64,000 nucleotides of DNA from JADLCB01 sp964398315 (GCA_964398315.1 CAYNMV010000001.1:62001-126000); one strand, 5' to 3'. Positions 40,552 to 49,910 are shown, counted from the first letter of the stretch. A program made the numbers and translations. The notes: generated by a model from the letters alone, not told the origin.

Positions 40552-42414
40552 ATGACTCGCCCTCAATCTGCCGTTTCAACCTGCCCGCTGCCGCCGCTGG
40601 GGGACAACCCCTCAACTCAGAAGCAGGGCACCACCCCCGGCTCATTCGCCAACCCCGGCCGCATCGGCACGCCCTGGACTTTCAGCAGCCCCGACACCCC
40701 CGGCATGCCCCCGCCCTCGGACAAGACCGCGTGGGATTTCCTGCCCGAGGGATGGAGCGTCAAGCGCATGCCGCCCGGCACGCCGCTCGATCCCTATGCC
40801 CCGCTGGCCTGTTTCATCGGCGACCATCCCTCGGTGACGTTCCAGACCGCCGCCGGCGAGATTCTTGAAGTGCGCTATCCGCGCAACTTCTCACCCGTGA
40901 CCCAGCTCGAATACGCCCGCCTCGGCTACATCACGCCGCAGATGAAGCGGGTGGCCGAGCGCGAAGGCCACCTGACGCCCGAGCAGGTGCGCGATGAGGT
41001 GGCCGCCGGGCGGATGGTGATCCCGGCCAATGTGAACCACCTCAGGCACAACCTCGACCCCATGGCCATCGGCCGCGCCAGCCGAACGAAGGTCAACGCC
41101 AACATGGGCGCATCGCCGGTTTCCTCCAGCACGGATGAAGAAGTGGAAAAGCTCCGCTGGGCCGAGCGCTGGGGGGCCGACACGGTGATGGACTTGTCCA
41201 CCGGCGGCGATCTCAATGCCACCCGCCAGGCGATCATCCAGCACGCGACTGTCCCCATCGGCACCGTGCCGATTTACTCGATGATCATCGGCCGCAAGAT
41301 CGAAGACCTCGACTGGCCCACGATCGCCGCTGAACTAGAAAACCAGGCGCAGCAGGGGGTGGATTACTTCACCATCCATGCCGGCGTGTTGAAGGAGCAT
41401 CTGCCGCTGGTGCGAAACCGCCTGATTGGCATCGTCAGTCGGGGCGGCAGCCTGCTGGCCAAGTGGATGCTCACCCACAACCGCCAAAACCCGATGTACA
41501 CCCACTGGGAAGACATCTGTGACATCATGCGGCAGTACGATGTCACGTTCTCGATCGGCGATGGCCTGCGCCCCGGGGGCCTGGCCGATGCCACCGATGC
41601 GGCCCAGCTCGCCGAACTGTACACCCTGGCCGAGCTGACCGAGCGCGCCTGGCGCAAGGGCGTGCAGGTCATGATCGAAGGCCCCGGCCACGTCCCGCTC
41701 GATCAGATCGAGTACAACATGAAGCTCCAGCGCCGTCTCTGCCATGGCGCACCGTTCTATGTCCTGGGCCCGCTCGTGACCGATATCTTCCCCGGCTACG
41801 ACCATATCACCAGTGCGATCGGCGCAACCAATGCCGCTTACCACGGTGCGGCGATGCTCTGCTACGTGACGCCCAAGGAGCATCTGGGCCTGCCCAAGAA
41901 GGATGATGTGAAGCAGGGGTGCATTGCCTACAAGATCGCCGCCCACGCCGCCGACATCGCCCTGGGCATCCCCGGCACGCGCGATCGCGATGATGAACTG
42001 ACCAAGGCCCGCGCTGCCCTCAACTGGGAGAAGCATTTCGAGCTGTCGTTCGACCCGGACACCGCCCGGGCCTATCACGATGAAGACCTGGATGTCGATA
42101 CCGACTTCTGCGCCATGTGCGGCCACGACTGGTGCTCAGTGCGCATCAGCAAGGAAATCGGCGAGTTCTTCAGTGGCAAGGATGAGGCCTACGCCACGGA
42201 CAAACCCAGGCGCTCGGCTCCGCTCACGCCCGAGCAGCAGGCCATCCTGCAACAGCGCGGCAATCTCACCCCCGAGCAGATCCACAAGCTCGCCCACAAG
42301 GGCAAGAAAGCCGCCTGCCACTCCGACAACGTGACTGATGCCGAGCAGGCCAGGCTCGTGCAGGTCAACACACTCAAGGCCCACGGTGTGACGGTGAACG
42401 AGACGGGTCTGTAA
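40552..42414 (+). CDS. thiC: Phosphomethylpyrimidine synthase
   Basis: A 620-residue radical-SAM-type enzyme that rearranges 5-aminoimidazole ribotide into the pyrimidine part of thiamin. NANMGASPVSSSTDEEVEKL, the segment with DTVMDLSTGGDLNATRQAI, TIHAGVLKEHLPLV and MIEGPGHVPLDQIEYNMK are core blocks. The [4Fe-4S] ligands are CAMCGHDWC (C-x2-C-x4-C) near residue 525. A hydrophilic extension of about 85 residues follows the cluster motif. AAGGAG at 40538-40543 fixes the start at 40552. Control is by the upstream TPP riboswitch. No other thi gene is adjacent. Confidence 0.96.
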   Translation: MTRPQSAVSTCPLPPLGDNPSTQKQGTTPGSFANPGRIGTPWTFSSPDTPGMPPPSDKTAWDFLPEGWSVKRMPPGTPLDPYAPLACFIGDHPSVTFQTAAGEILEVRYPRNFSPVTQLEYARLGYITPQMKRVAEREGHLTPEQVRDEVAAGRMVIPANVNHLRHNLDPMAIGRASRTKVNANMGASPVSSSTDEEVEKLRWAERWGADTVMDLSTGGDLNATRQAIIQHATVPIGTVPIYSMIIGRKIEDLDWPTIAAELENQAQQGVDYFTIHAGVLKEHLPLVRNRLIGIVSRGGSLLAKWMLTHNRQNPMYTHWEDICDIMRQYDVTFSIGDGLRPGGLADATDAAQLAELYTLAELTERAWRKGVQVMIEGPGHVPLDQIEYNMKLQRRLCHGAPFYVLGPLVTDIFPGYDHITSAIGATNAAYHGAAMLCYVTPKEHLGLPKKDDVKQGCIAYKIAAHAADIALGIPGTRDRDDELTKARAALNWEKHFELSFDPDTARAYHDEDLDVDTDFCAMCGHDWCSVRISKEIGEFFSGKDEAYATDKPRRSAPLTPEQQAILQQRGNLTPEQIHKLAHKGKKAACHSDNVTDAEQARLVQVNTLKAHGVTVNETGL

Positions 42415-42424
42415 ACAGAAAAAC

Positions 42425-42458
42425 GCAGGGCGCGGAGCAAGAACCCTCCGCGCCCTGC
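42425..42458. terminator. 13-bp perfect hairpin after thiC
   Basis: GCAGGGCGCGGAG (42425-42437) pairs with CTCCGCGCCCTGC (42446-42458). The U-tract (GTTTTTCTG) is on the minus-strand side, so it is shaped as a terminator for leftward transcripts as well as a thiC 3' end. Confidence 0.65.
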
Positions 42459-43076
42459 TCCTGCGCTTGGGGCAGGTGATCGGCCTGCCACCACAACATC
42501 ACCAAATCCACAGCCAACCGCCTGCCCGCCTCTACCACGAATGGTGGTGCGGGAGAGAGCACCTGGTCCCGTCACATCGACGGCCCAGCCGGACCAGCCC
42601 GGCTCGACTGGCCATGCTCGAAGTGCGATAGCGAAAGTGGAGAGGACCGGGTCCATGTCTTCGACGTAGTCATGGAACGTGAGGGAAGGTGTAGACGGTC
42701 GAAGCGTCTCCACCGCCTTCGGCTGCGCCGATGTCCAGCACGGGGGCGTTGTCTATCGCAAAGGAGCCAGTCGGATCGCGGTCAGCGCGGCAGCGCAGCA
42801 CCTGATCTTGCCGGGCACTTGTCTTTCAAATGCTTGCCGCGCCCGCGCATGGGCTCCTGTCGGTCTGGTGAGTGCGCCCCTCACCCGATCATGGGAGGGG
42901 CCATCTTGTTACCTGCATCCTGTCCCCTGTCGCATGTGCTGTTTACGCCGTCGGATGTGCTGTTTGAAGCGGGACGTGTTACCCGCCGTCGCCGCACGAC
43001 TGGCGGTACCGGTGACAGGTCGGGCGGGTTTTCCTATGATCGGGGGTTCCGAATCACTCGTAGGACCCTGTTACAT
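42459..43076. other. Gene-free stretch between thiC and lpd
   Basis: No convincing gene is seen in these 618 bases. They contain a bulged hairpin (42876-42901) and two copies of ATGTGCTGTTT (42934-42944 and 42955-42965) with a 21-base period, that is two helical turns, about 110 bases before lpd. The direct repeat could be an operator of the following gene. A leftward transcript ending at the hairpin at 42425 is possible but unsupported. Confidence 0.4.
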
Positions 43077-44963
43077 ATGCCCGTAGAACTTACCATGCCC
43101 CAGCTCTCGGACACGATGACCGAGGGCACGCTGATCAAGTGGCTCAAGAATGTCGGTGACAAGATCAAGAGCGGCGATGAGGTCGCCGAGGTGGAAACCG
43201 ACAAGGCGACCATGCCGATGGAGGCGTTTGACGCCGGCACGCTGGCGGTGCAGGTGGTGAAGGAAGGGGAAAAAGTGCCGGTGGGGGGGATCGTCGGTGT
43301 GATTGCCACAGCGAGCGAGAAGATCGAGGAGGTTCAGAAAAAGTACGCTGGCGGCGGAGCGAAGCCGTCCGCACCGCCCCCGACGGGTGAGAAGGCCGCA
43401 GCGGGCGAGCAGCCGGCGGCAGGAGAGAGGGCCGCGGCCGCCGCACGGCCCCAGGCGTCAAGCATCGGCGGGCCAAAGCCGGCGGCGGTGGAAAAACCAG
43501 CCCCGGGCCCGGGACGGGCGCCGGATCGCGGCAAAGCCGAGGCGAAGGCCGAGGCGGGCAAGCCCAAATCGTTCAACTTTGATGTGATCGTGATCGGGGG
43601 TGGCCCGGCGGGGTACGCGGCGGCAATCCGTGCCGGGCAACTGCGCAAGCGCACCCTGTGCATCGAGAAGGCGGAGCTGGGAGGGACGTGCCTGAACTGG
43701 GGGTGCATCCCAACCAAGGCGCTGCTCGACTCGGGGGCGCTGGTGCGCAAGATGCGCGATCATGCCGGCGACTTCGGCATCACCTTCGACAATATGCAGG
43801 TGGACTTCGGCAAGATCATCAGCCGCTCGCGCGGGATTGCCGACAAGCTTTCCAAGGGCATCGCCCACCTGCTGCGCAAGTACGAGGTGAAGCACGAGGT
43901 GGGTACGGGGACGATCACCAGGCCTTACACAGTGCGCATCACCGACAGGGCGGGCAAGACCCGGGAAGTGACCGGTGAGCACATCATTATCGCCACCGGC
44001 GCGCGGGCGCGCTCGCTGCCGGGGGTGGAGATCGATGGCAGCAAGGTGATCAGCTCGCGCGAGGCGATGGTGCTGAAGAAGCAGCCCAAGCGTCTGGCGG
44101 TGATCGGCGCGGGGGCGATCGGGTGCGAGTTTGCCGATTTCTACAACGCACTGGGCACCGAGGTGACGATCATCGAGCTGCTTGATCACCTCCTGCCGAT
44201 CGAGGATCAGGATGTGCAGGTGGCGCTGGAACGGCAGTTTACCAAGCGCGGGATCAAGGTCCTCACCAAGCACCGGACCGAGAAAGTGGAGAAGACCAGG
44301 GATGGCGTGAAGCTGACGGTGAACGGACCGGAGGGCAGCAAGACGATCGAGGCGGATGTCTGCCTGATGGCGGTGGGGGTGCAGGGGAATGTCGAAGGAA
44401 TCGCCGATGAGAAACTGAAGCTGGAGATCGAGAAGAATCATGTGAAGGTGGATCGGGAATACCGCACGAACGTGCCGGGGGTGTGGGCGGTGGGGGATGT
44501 GATCGGCCCGCCGTGGCTGGCGCACGTGGCGCATCACGAAGCGGTGAACTGCATCGAGCGGATCTGCGGGCTGGAGGTGCACACAATTGACTACAGCCAG
44601 ATTCCCGGCTGCACCTACACCCATCCGCAGGTGGCGAGCATGGGGCTGACCGAGAAGAAGGCGCGCGAGGCCGGCCGGGACATCCGCATCGGCAAGTTCC
44701 CCTTCCAGGCCAGCGGCCGCGCCCTGGCCGCCGGCGAGCCGGATGGGTTCGTGAAGCTGATCTTCGACAAGCAGTACGGTGAGCTGCTGGGCGTGCACAT
44801 GATCGGCGAGAACGTGACCGAGTTGCTGGCCGAGCTGGTCATGGCCCGCAAGCTGGAAGCGACCGAGGCCGAGATCATCGAAGCGATGCACCCGCATCCC
44901 ACGCTCAGCGAGGCCGTGATGGAAGCCGCGGGCGTGGCCGATGGGCGGGCAATCCATTTCTAG
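43077..44963 (+). CDS. lpdA: Dihydrolipoamide dehydrogenase with N-terminal lipoyl domain
   Basis: A 628-residue fusion. Residues 1-78 are a lipoyl domain with the lipoylation lysine in ETDKATMPMEA. A linker rich in Ala, Pro, Glu and Lys (about 85-165) follows. The rest is an FAD/NAD disulfide oxidoreductase: VIVIGGGPAGYAAAIRAG, the redox pair in GGTCLNWGCIPTKALLD, VIGAGAIGCEFADFYNALG for NAD, VWAVGDVIGPPWLAHVA, and the active-site HPHPTLSEAVMEAA. It reoxidises lipoyl groups of 2-oxoacid dehydrogenase complexes, and lipoyl-tethered forms occur in several phyla. No E1 or E2 gene is adjacent. The start is at the lipoyl domain's first methionine. Confidence 0.93.
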   Translation: MPVELTMPQLSDTMTEGTLIKWLKNVGDKIKSGDEVAEVETDKATMPMEAFDAGTLAVQVVKEGEKVPVGGIVGVIATASEKIEEVQKKYAGGGAKPSAPPPTGEKAAAGEQPAAGERAAAAARPQASSIGGPKPAAVEKPAPGPGRAPDRGKAEAKAEAGKPKSFNFDVIVIGGGPAGYAAAIRAGQLRKRTLCIEKAELGGTCLNWGCIPTKALLDSGALVRKMRDHAGDFGITFDNMQVDFGKIISRSRGIADKLSKGIAHLLRKYEVKHEVGTGTITRPYTVRITDRAGKTREVTGEHIIIATGARARSLPGVEIDGSKVISSREAMVLKKQPKRLAVIGAGAIGCEFADFYNALGTEVTIIELLDHLLPIEDQDVQVALERQFTKRGIKVLTKHRTEKVEKTRDGVKLTVNGPEGSKTIEADVCLMAVGVQGNVEGIADEKLKLEIEKNHVKVDREYRTNVPGVWAVGDVIGPPWLAHVAHHEAVNCIERICGLEVHTIDYSQIPGCTYTHPQVASMGLTEKKAREAGRDIRIGKFPFQASGRALAAGEPDGFVKLIFDKQYGELLGVHMIGENVTELLAELVMARKLEATEAEIIEAMHPHPTLSEAVMEAAGVADGRAIHF

Positions 44964-45047
44964 CGAGGCGGCAAGGCGTGATGGGCGGATCTGCGGCACA
45001 GACCGCTCCCGGCTCATCGCTTGTCACCGCTCGACCTGATGATGGAA

Positions 45048-45095
45048 AAGCAGGAAGGATCTCGGCCGACCGATCGGCTGAGATCCTTCCTGCTT
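45048..45095. terminator. Long hairpin between lpd and desaturase
   Basis: Arms 45048-45063 and 45080-45095 pair perfectly over 16 bases, and six inner pairs extend the stem to 22 with the loop CCGA. The minus-strand side is followed by CTTTTCC. It separates convergent genes and terminates mainly the desaturase transcript. Confidence 0.85.
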
Positions 45096-45135
45096 GAGCG
45101 AAGCGCGAGGCGTTGATGCACTCGCTTATCCTTTA

Positions 45136-46173
45136 TCACTCGCCTGGTGCATCCTTCTTCGCCGCCTTGGCTTCCAGTGCCTTGCGGGGGGGCGTGCGGA
45201 TATCCCAGGCGAGGCCGACCCAGGACAGCGCTTTGATCAGGTACCAGCTCAGGTCGATCTGCCACCATTTCAGGCCATGGCGGGCGCTGGTGGGGAAGGC
45301 GTGGTGGTTATTGTGCCAGCCTTCGCCGGCACTGAACAGCGCAACGACGAGGTTGTTGGTGGAGTGATCGTTGGACTCGTAATCGTGGCTGCCCCAGACA
45401 TGGCAGACGCTGTTGACGCTCCAGGTCACGTGGTGAGCAACGAAGATACGCACCAGCCCGCCCCAGATGAAGCCGGAAAGCGCGCCCCAGGCGCTGCCGG
45501 TCAGCGCCCAGCCCAGGCCGGTCGGCAGGAGCAGCCCCAGCAGCACCCACCAAGCGAAGGTGCGGTCGATGAAACGCAGGCCGCGATCTTCGATCAGGTC
45601 CTTGGCCGAGCGCTGGAGGTCGGCCGGATCGGGTTCCAGCAGCCAGCCCATGTGCGCGTGGTACATCCCCTTGATCATGCCCCAGGTGCTGCCATCGTGG
45701 TGATGGGGGGAGTGGGGATCACCCTCGTGATCGGAACACTGGTGATGGCGGCGATGCACAGCGCACCATTTGATCACCGGGCCTTCCACGGCGATCGAGC
45801 CGGCGATCGCCAGCAGCCAGCGCACCGGGGCAATGGTTTTGAACGAGCGGTGGGTAAACAGGCGGTGGAACCCCACGGTGACGCCGAAGACGGTCACCAG
45901 GTACATCCCCAGAAACAGGCCCAGCTCCATCCACCCGAATCCCCGCCCCCACAGCAGGACACCGGCGGCGATCACTCCCAGGAATGGCAGTACGATGGCC
46001 GCCAGGATGATCAGCTTCTGCCCCCAGGGCAGGCCATCTTCATGCAGGTGGGAAATCGAGGTCGTCGGCGTTTGCGGGGCGGTGGCGGCGGGCGCGGGAG
46101 CCTCGGCGGGAGCGGCGGAAGCGACAGGGATCAACAGATCACGATACGACTGAGCGGAAGAGGAAGAAGACAA
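45136..46173 (-). CDS. Acyl-CoA/fatty acid delta-9 desaturase
   Basis: A membrane di-iron enzyme of about 345 residues that introduces a double bond into fatty acyl chains. The three histidine boxes are present in order: HRLFTHRSF, HRRHHQCSDHEGDPHSPH and GWHNNHHAFP, and two pairs of membrane segments surround them. The C-terminal WQIDLSWYLIKALSWVGLA matches the desaturase-1 family. The first 40 residues are Ser/Ala/Pro-rich and poorly conserved. The reading frame has only a TTG near the expected start (46173), so the N-terminus is uncertain. It implies unsaturated lipids made aerobically. Confidence 0.93.
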   Translation of the reverse strand: MSSSSSAQSYRDLLIPVASAAPAEAPAPAATAPQTPTTSISHLHEDGLPWGQKLIILAAIVLPFLGVIAAGVLLWGRGFGWMELGLFLGMYLVTVFGVTVGFHRLFTHRSFKTIAPVRWLLAIAGSIAVEGPVIKWCAVHRRHHQCSDHEGDPHSPHHHDGSTWGMIKGMYHAHMGWLLEPDPADLQRSAKDLIEDRGLRFIDRTFAWWVLLGLLLPTGLGWALTGSAWGALSGFIWGGLVRIFVAHHVTWSVNSVCHVWGSHDYESNDHSTNNLVVALFSAGEGWHNNHHAFPTSARHGLKWWQIDLSWYLIKALSWVGLAWDIRTPPRKALEAKAAKKDAPGE

Positions 46174-46359
46174 TCGGGAATCTCTGGTAAAGGGCCCGGG
46201 GCGGACGGTTCAACGGTGAGCCGCCGTGTGCAGGGCCGGGGAAGCAATTACTACGCCAATTATAGGCGTCACGTTTGAAAATCAGGGCGGAAAATTTCGA
46301 TCCCGCTAAAAAATAGTGCACACTCCCGGCGGGAGGGCCGGTCGGTCCGGGGGGCTCGG

Positions 46360-47250
46360 TTAGAGTGCCAGCGTCCGGCCGGTCAGTTTTTCGTAGGCCT
46401 CCAGGTAACGTTGTCGGGTCCCGGCCACCACCTCATCGGGCAGGCGCGGGGCGGGCGGGGTCTTGTCCCAGGGCTGGCTCTCCAGCCAGTTCCGCACGAA
46501 TTGCTTGTCAAAGCTGGGCTGGTCCCGGCCGGGCTGGTACGCATCGGCCGGCCAGAACCGGCTGGAATCGGGCGTCAGCACTTCATCGACGAGGATCAGC
46601 TTTCCATCCGGCAGCAAGCCGAACTCGAACTTGGTATCGGCGATGATGACCCCGCGCCCACGGGCGTAGTCGGCTGCGACGGTATACAGGGCCAGCGTGC
46701 GAACGCGCAGCTCCGCCGCCAGCTTCGGATCGATCCGACGAGCCATTTCATCGAACGAGATGTTGATATCGTGGCCGGATGCTTCCTTGGTGGCAGGGGT
46801 GAAGATTGGCTCGGGCAGGGGGTCACACTGACGCAGGCCCGGCGGCAGCTTGACACCGCACACCGTCTGCGACTGCTGATATTCCTTCCACCCCGACCCC
46901 GCCAGATAGCCCCGGGCCACGCACTCAATCGGCACCACTTGGGCCTTTTTCACCAGCATCGAGCGCCCGGCGATCTGTGCGTCATATGGCCGCAGCGCCT
47001 CGGGATAGCGGCTGGCGTCGGATTCGATCAGGTGATGCTCAAACTGCTCGCCGAACTGCTCGAACCAGAACAGTGACAGGGCGGTGAGGATCTTTCCCTT
47101 ATCCGGGATGCCGTTGGGCATGATGACGTCAAAAGCGCTGATCCGGTCGGTGGCGACGATCAGCAGGTGCGCACCCAGGTCATAGACATCGCGCACCTTT
47201 CCCCGGCGCACCGGGAAGGGCAGGTCGGACTGAAGCAGGGCATCGGCCAT
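46360..47250 (-). CDS. purC: Phosphoribosylaminoimidazole-succinocarboxamide synthase
   Basis: A 296-residue ATP-dependent ligase of purine synthesis that joins aspartate to CAIR. RRGKVRDVYDLGAHLLIVAT, DRISAFDVIMPNGIPDKG, VVPIECVARGYLAGSGWKEY and KFEFGLLPDGKLILVDEVLT are the family blocks; GHDINISFDE is the longer-form insert. The length fits the about 300-residue eukaryote/planctomycete-like form rather than the 240-residue enterobacterial one. Start 47250 aligns with the family, but an in-frame ATG at 47274 cannot be excluded. Confidence 0.95.
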   Translation of the reverse strand: MADALLQSDLPFPVRRGKVRDVYDLGAHLLIVATDRISAFDVIMPNGIPDKGKILTALSLFWFEQFGEQFEHHLIESDASRYPEALRPYDAQIAGRSMLVKKAQVVPIECVARGYLAGSGWKEYQQSQTVCGVKLPPGLRQCDPLPEPIFTPATKEASGHDINISFDEMARRIDPKLAAELRVRTLALYTVAADYARGRGVIIADTKFEFGLLPDGKLILVDEVLTPDSSRFWPADAYQPGRDQPSFDKQFVRNWLESQPWDKTPPAPRLPDEVVAGTRQRYLEAYEKLTGRTLAL

Positions 47251-47423
47251 CGCGGCACAGCGTAGTCGGGTCATGCCGGATTCTCAAATGAGGAGAAGGC
47301 GAAACGTGAAGAAACGGAGGGGACAGGGTCAAATCAGACAGCCACCAGGAAGGGCGTTTCCCTGCTGAATGGCTGGGCGCCGAACGCTCTGCTTCCCGTC
47401 CTTGGCCACCTCGTGGTGGACCT

Positions 47424-47891
47424 TCATGCCTTACGGATCTGTTTGCGGATCTGTTCGATGAAGGTGTCAAAGTTGCGCTTGTCCGGGCCAGCGCGGGCGA
47501 TGTCGAGGCCGGGTTTTTCCTCCTGGCGGCTTGCGAACTGAATAAACAGGACCTTGGGCCAGGCCCGCAAGGTCACTATCCCGAAAAAGACAAACAGGGC
47601 GTACAGGATATATGCGAGCCACGGGTGCAGGATTTCGTAGCCCGGACGGCTGATAACCACCGCCGTGGCGGCGGAAAGCAGGGCGATCGTCAGTGTTCGT
47701 CGGAAAATGCGCTGGCGGCGCATCGTCTGCTGTGGCTTGGGATTGAGCGAATGAAGCGGGATCGTGTTCCGGTAGCGCCGGCCGTTCAGCCAGCGTGCCT
47801 CCACGATGATGCGGTCTGGAAACAGCATAAAATCCCGCCGCACCTGAAGCAGGCGCTCGCGGTAAGTGGCGATGGGCTGGTCGTCGTTCAT
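47424..47891 (-). CDS. Small two-helix membrane protein, unknown function
   Basis: A 155-residue protein with a charged N-terminal domain (about 60 residues, including FPDRIIVEARWLNGRRYRNT), two hydrophobic helices (about 65-82 and 88-108) separated by HPWLAY, and a charged C-terminal tail ending FIEQIRKQIRKA. I do not recognise a family. It precedes purC on the same strand by 150 bases. The topology suggests an inner-membrane protein with both ends in the cytosol. Confidence 0.6.
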   Translation of the reverse strand: MNDDQPIATYRERLLQVRRDFMLFPDRIIVEARWLNGRRYRNTIPLHSLNPKPQQTMRRQRIFRRTLTIALLSAATAVVISRPGYEILHPWLAYILYALFVFFGIVTLRAWPKVLFIQFASRQEEKPGLDIARAGPDKRNFDTFIEQIRKQIRKA

Positions 47892-48047
47892 AGTATTCGC
47901 CGCATCTGCCCGGCGGCGGGCTGAGCCTTATGGCATCGTCACAATCGTACGCGGGACTGAAAAACCTGCGAGGGGAATGGTCTTGATCATTTCACGAGGC
48001 CGGCGTGCCTTCCATGCCCTGCGATGAGCCATCGCCGCCCGGACGGG

Positions 48048-48425
48048 CTACCTGACTCGCTTGAATGTCACTTTTTCATTGGGGTTGGCGGGGTCTCTCT
48101 GGATGACCAGTTCATCATCCGTCAGGCGATACACCTTAAAACGGGCGCTGCGGCCAGCGCGGCCCTCTGTGCTGCTTTTCCCGACCGTCAATGTCAGGAC
48201 CGATTCCTCCAATTCCCACTTGCCTGATTCCTGGCGATTCATCATCGCCACATCGCTTCGGATGGTCACTTCGAAGGTGCCATCAGCACGGAAGATCTGG
48301 GTCTGGTTGTATCCGCGCCCGGCATTCTCCCAGGTGCCAACCAGCTTGGCCCGGTCGATCGCCTGGGCCTGCACCACGGCGGCGATGGCCAGCACCACGG
48401 CAAGAAAGGGCAGCGCGTGTCTCAT
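48048..48425 (-). CDS. Secreted lipocalin-like protein, unknown ligand
   Basis: A 125-residue protein with a signal peptide (about residues 1-22, ending VQA-QA). The mature part has the pattern LVGTWENAGRGYNQTQIFRA, SGKWELEESVLTLTVG and LVIQRDPANPNEKVTFKRV, which resembles lipocalin-like small barrels that open with a G-x-W motif. It is divergent to an oxidoreductase gene across 119 bases. Function is unknown. Confidence 0.6.
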   Translation of the reverse strand: MRHALPFLAVVLAIAAVVQAQAIDRAKLVGTWENAGRGYNQTQIFRADGTFEVTIRSDVAMMNRQESGKWELEESVLTLTVGKSSTEGRAGRSARFKVYRLTDDELVIQRDPANPNEKVTFKRVR

Positions 48426-48544
48426 GCCAAAACCGTATCGCCCCGGCGGCCGGTTCTCAACAGGTTACGGCGGCCGGGCCGCTGGTACGGCGGGGGCATC
48501 TGCGCTATAACAGACCATTTCGACTGAAAGGAAGCAGCAGACGC

Positions 48545-49579
48545 ATGGCTGAGACGATACGGGTTGGGGTGGCCGGAGCGGGCTGGCCGGGATTGGCCCA
48601 TGCCCGCGCCTACCAGGCCACCCCGGGGATGAAAGTCGTGGCGGTGGCGGATCTAATCCCTTCTCGCCGCAAGAAATTGATGGATGAGTTCAAGGTGACG
48701 CGGCAGTTCGCTGACGCCTTGGAACTGATCCGTGACAAGGAGATCGACGCCATCAGCGTCTGCCTGCCTAACGAGTTACACGCCGGCGTAGTCAATGCCG
48801 CCCTGCGTGCGGGCAAGCATGTCCTGTGCGAGACGCCCCCGGCGGCAACCCTCAAAGAAGCCAGGGCAATTGACCGAACCGCGCAGAGCTCGGGCAAGAC
48901 CCTCATGTATGCCCTGCAGCGCCGATTCGGTGTGCATGAACTGGCTGCCCGCCAGGCGATCGACAAGGGGTACATCGGCGAGGCGTACCACGTCCGGGCC
49001 GTCTGGACCCGCACGCGCGGGATCCCCATCGGTACCGGCTGGTATACAAGCCGCGAAAAGGCGGGCGGCGGGGCGGCAATCGACATCGGCATGCATATGC
49101 TGGACCTAGCGTGGTCGCTGCTCGGCCAGCCCAAGCCGCTCAGCGTCTACGCCATCACCCACAGCCGCTTCCGCGATGCCGTCGCGGCCGATCTGGCGTT
49201 TGACGTGGAAGATGCGGCTTTTGCACTGATCCGGTTCGAAAACGGCCGGAGCCTGGAACTGGCAACGAGCTGGGCGATCAATCAACCGCCGACGCAAAAC
49301 GGCACGGTCTGCCGGGTCTACGGCACGGAGGGCGCCATCGAGGTCTACACACGCCAGGGTCCGATGATTTATCGAAAATTTGATGCGGCCGGCAATTCCA
49401 AGAGCCAGCCGCTGAAAGGCCCCAAAACCGCCGGTCACAACGCCCTGGTGCGATCCTTTCGCGAGGCCATCGTGAAACGCACCCCGCCCGTCCCCGGCCC
49501 GGCTGAAGGGGTGGCGCTCATGCAGATGATCGACGCCCTCTACCGCAGCGCTGACAACGGCAAAAGCGTGGCTCTATAG
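48545..49579 (+). CDS. Gfo/Idh/MocA family oxidoreductase
   Basis: A 344-residue NAD(P)-dependent sugar/polyol dehydrogenase, the third of this family in the window. VGVAGAGWPGLAHARAYQ is the nucleotide loop, CETPPAATLKEA replaces the usual EKP lysine motif with ETP, and GGGAAIDIGMHMLDLAWSLL holds the substrate histidine. The missing lysine (E-T-P in place of E-K-P) is a catalytic position in most members, so activity or chemistry may differ. AAAGGAAG precedes the ATG by 9 bases, and TATAAC at 48506-48511 may be its -10. A terminator follows at 49603. Confidence 0.87.
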   Translation: MAETIRVGVAGAGWPGLAHARAYQATPGMKVVAVADLIPSRRKKLMDEFKVTRQFADALELIRDKEIDAISVCLPNELHAGVVNAALRAGKHVLCETPPAATLKEARAIDRTAQSSGKTLMYALQRRFGVHELAARQAIDKGYIGEAYHVRAVWTRTRGIPIGTGWYTSREKAGGGAAIDIGMHMLDLAWSLLGQPKPLSVYAITHSRFRDAVAADLAFDVEDAAFALIRFENGRSLELATSWAINQPPTQNGTVCRVYGTEGAIEVYTRQGPMIYRKFDAAGNSKSQPLKGPKTAGHNALVRSFREAIVKRTPPVPGPAEGVALMQMIDALYRSADNGKSVAL

Positions 49580-49602
49580 CGCACAGCGGCTGGAGTCGGA
49601 GT

Positions 49603-49634
49603 AAGGAGTGGCCCAAAAACGGGCCACCTCCTTT
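49603..49634 (+). terminator. Terminator after the oxidoreductase gene
   Basis: AAGGAGTGGCCC (49603-49614) pairs with GGGCCACCTCCTT (49621-49633) with one bulged base and loop AAAAAC, 24 bases after the stop. The following U-run is short. The next 276 bases (49635-49910) hold no gene I can support. Confidence 0.65.
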
Positions 49635-49910
49635 GGTGCTGGCTTGGGGGTGGTCGCTTGTGACCCATCCTCCAGACCAAGGCCGCTCAGGACGCCGGCG
49701 AGCGGTGGGAATATGCGCTCACTGGGCCCTGCTCCGCCGGCTGTATGTCCCTTTTGGGCACAAAACCCCGGGTACCGTCAGGCCGTCGCGCAGGAAAGTT
49801 CAATTTGGCGGAAATACCGGAGCCTGCTAGACTTTTGCGAACGTGCGGAGGTCCGCCAACTCACGGCGCGCATCTTGAGGTTCAACAACCTGTTCTCGTG
49901 AGGGCTTTCG

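Noticed and set aside
42189..42713. Possible minus-strand gene running from the thiC-lpd gap into thiC
   Set aside because: Its downstream third is antisense to thiC, the product has no recognisable motif and it passes through the perfect hairpin at 42425.
42672..43076. N-terminal extension of the lipoyl-Lpd protein
   Set aside because: The 135 extra residues are Arg/Ser/Cys-rich with no family resemblance; the lipoyl domain begins exactly at the ATG at 43077.
49608..49901. 97-residue frame before the repeat-protein gene
   Set aside because: It starts inside the terminator hairpin of the preceding gene and shows no protein-like pattern.
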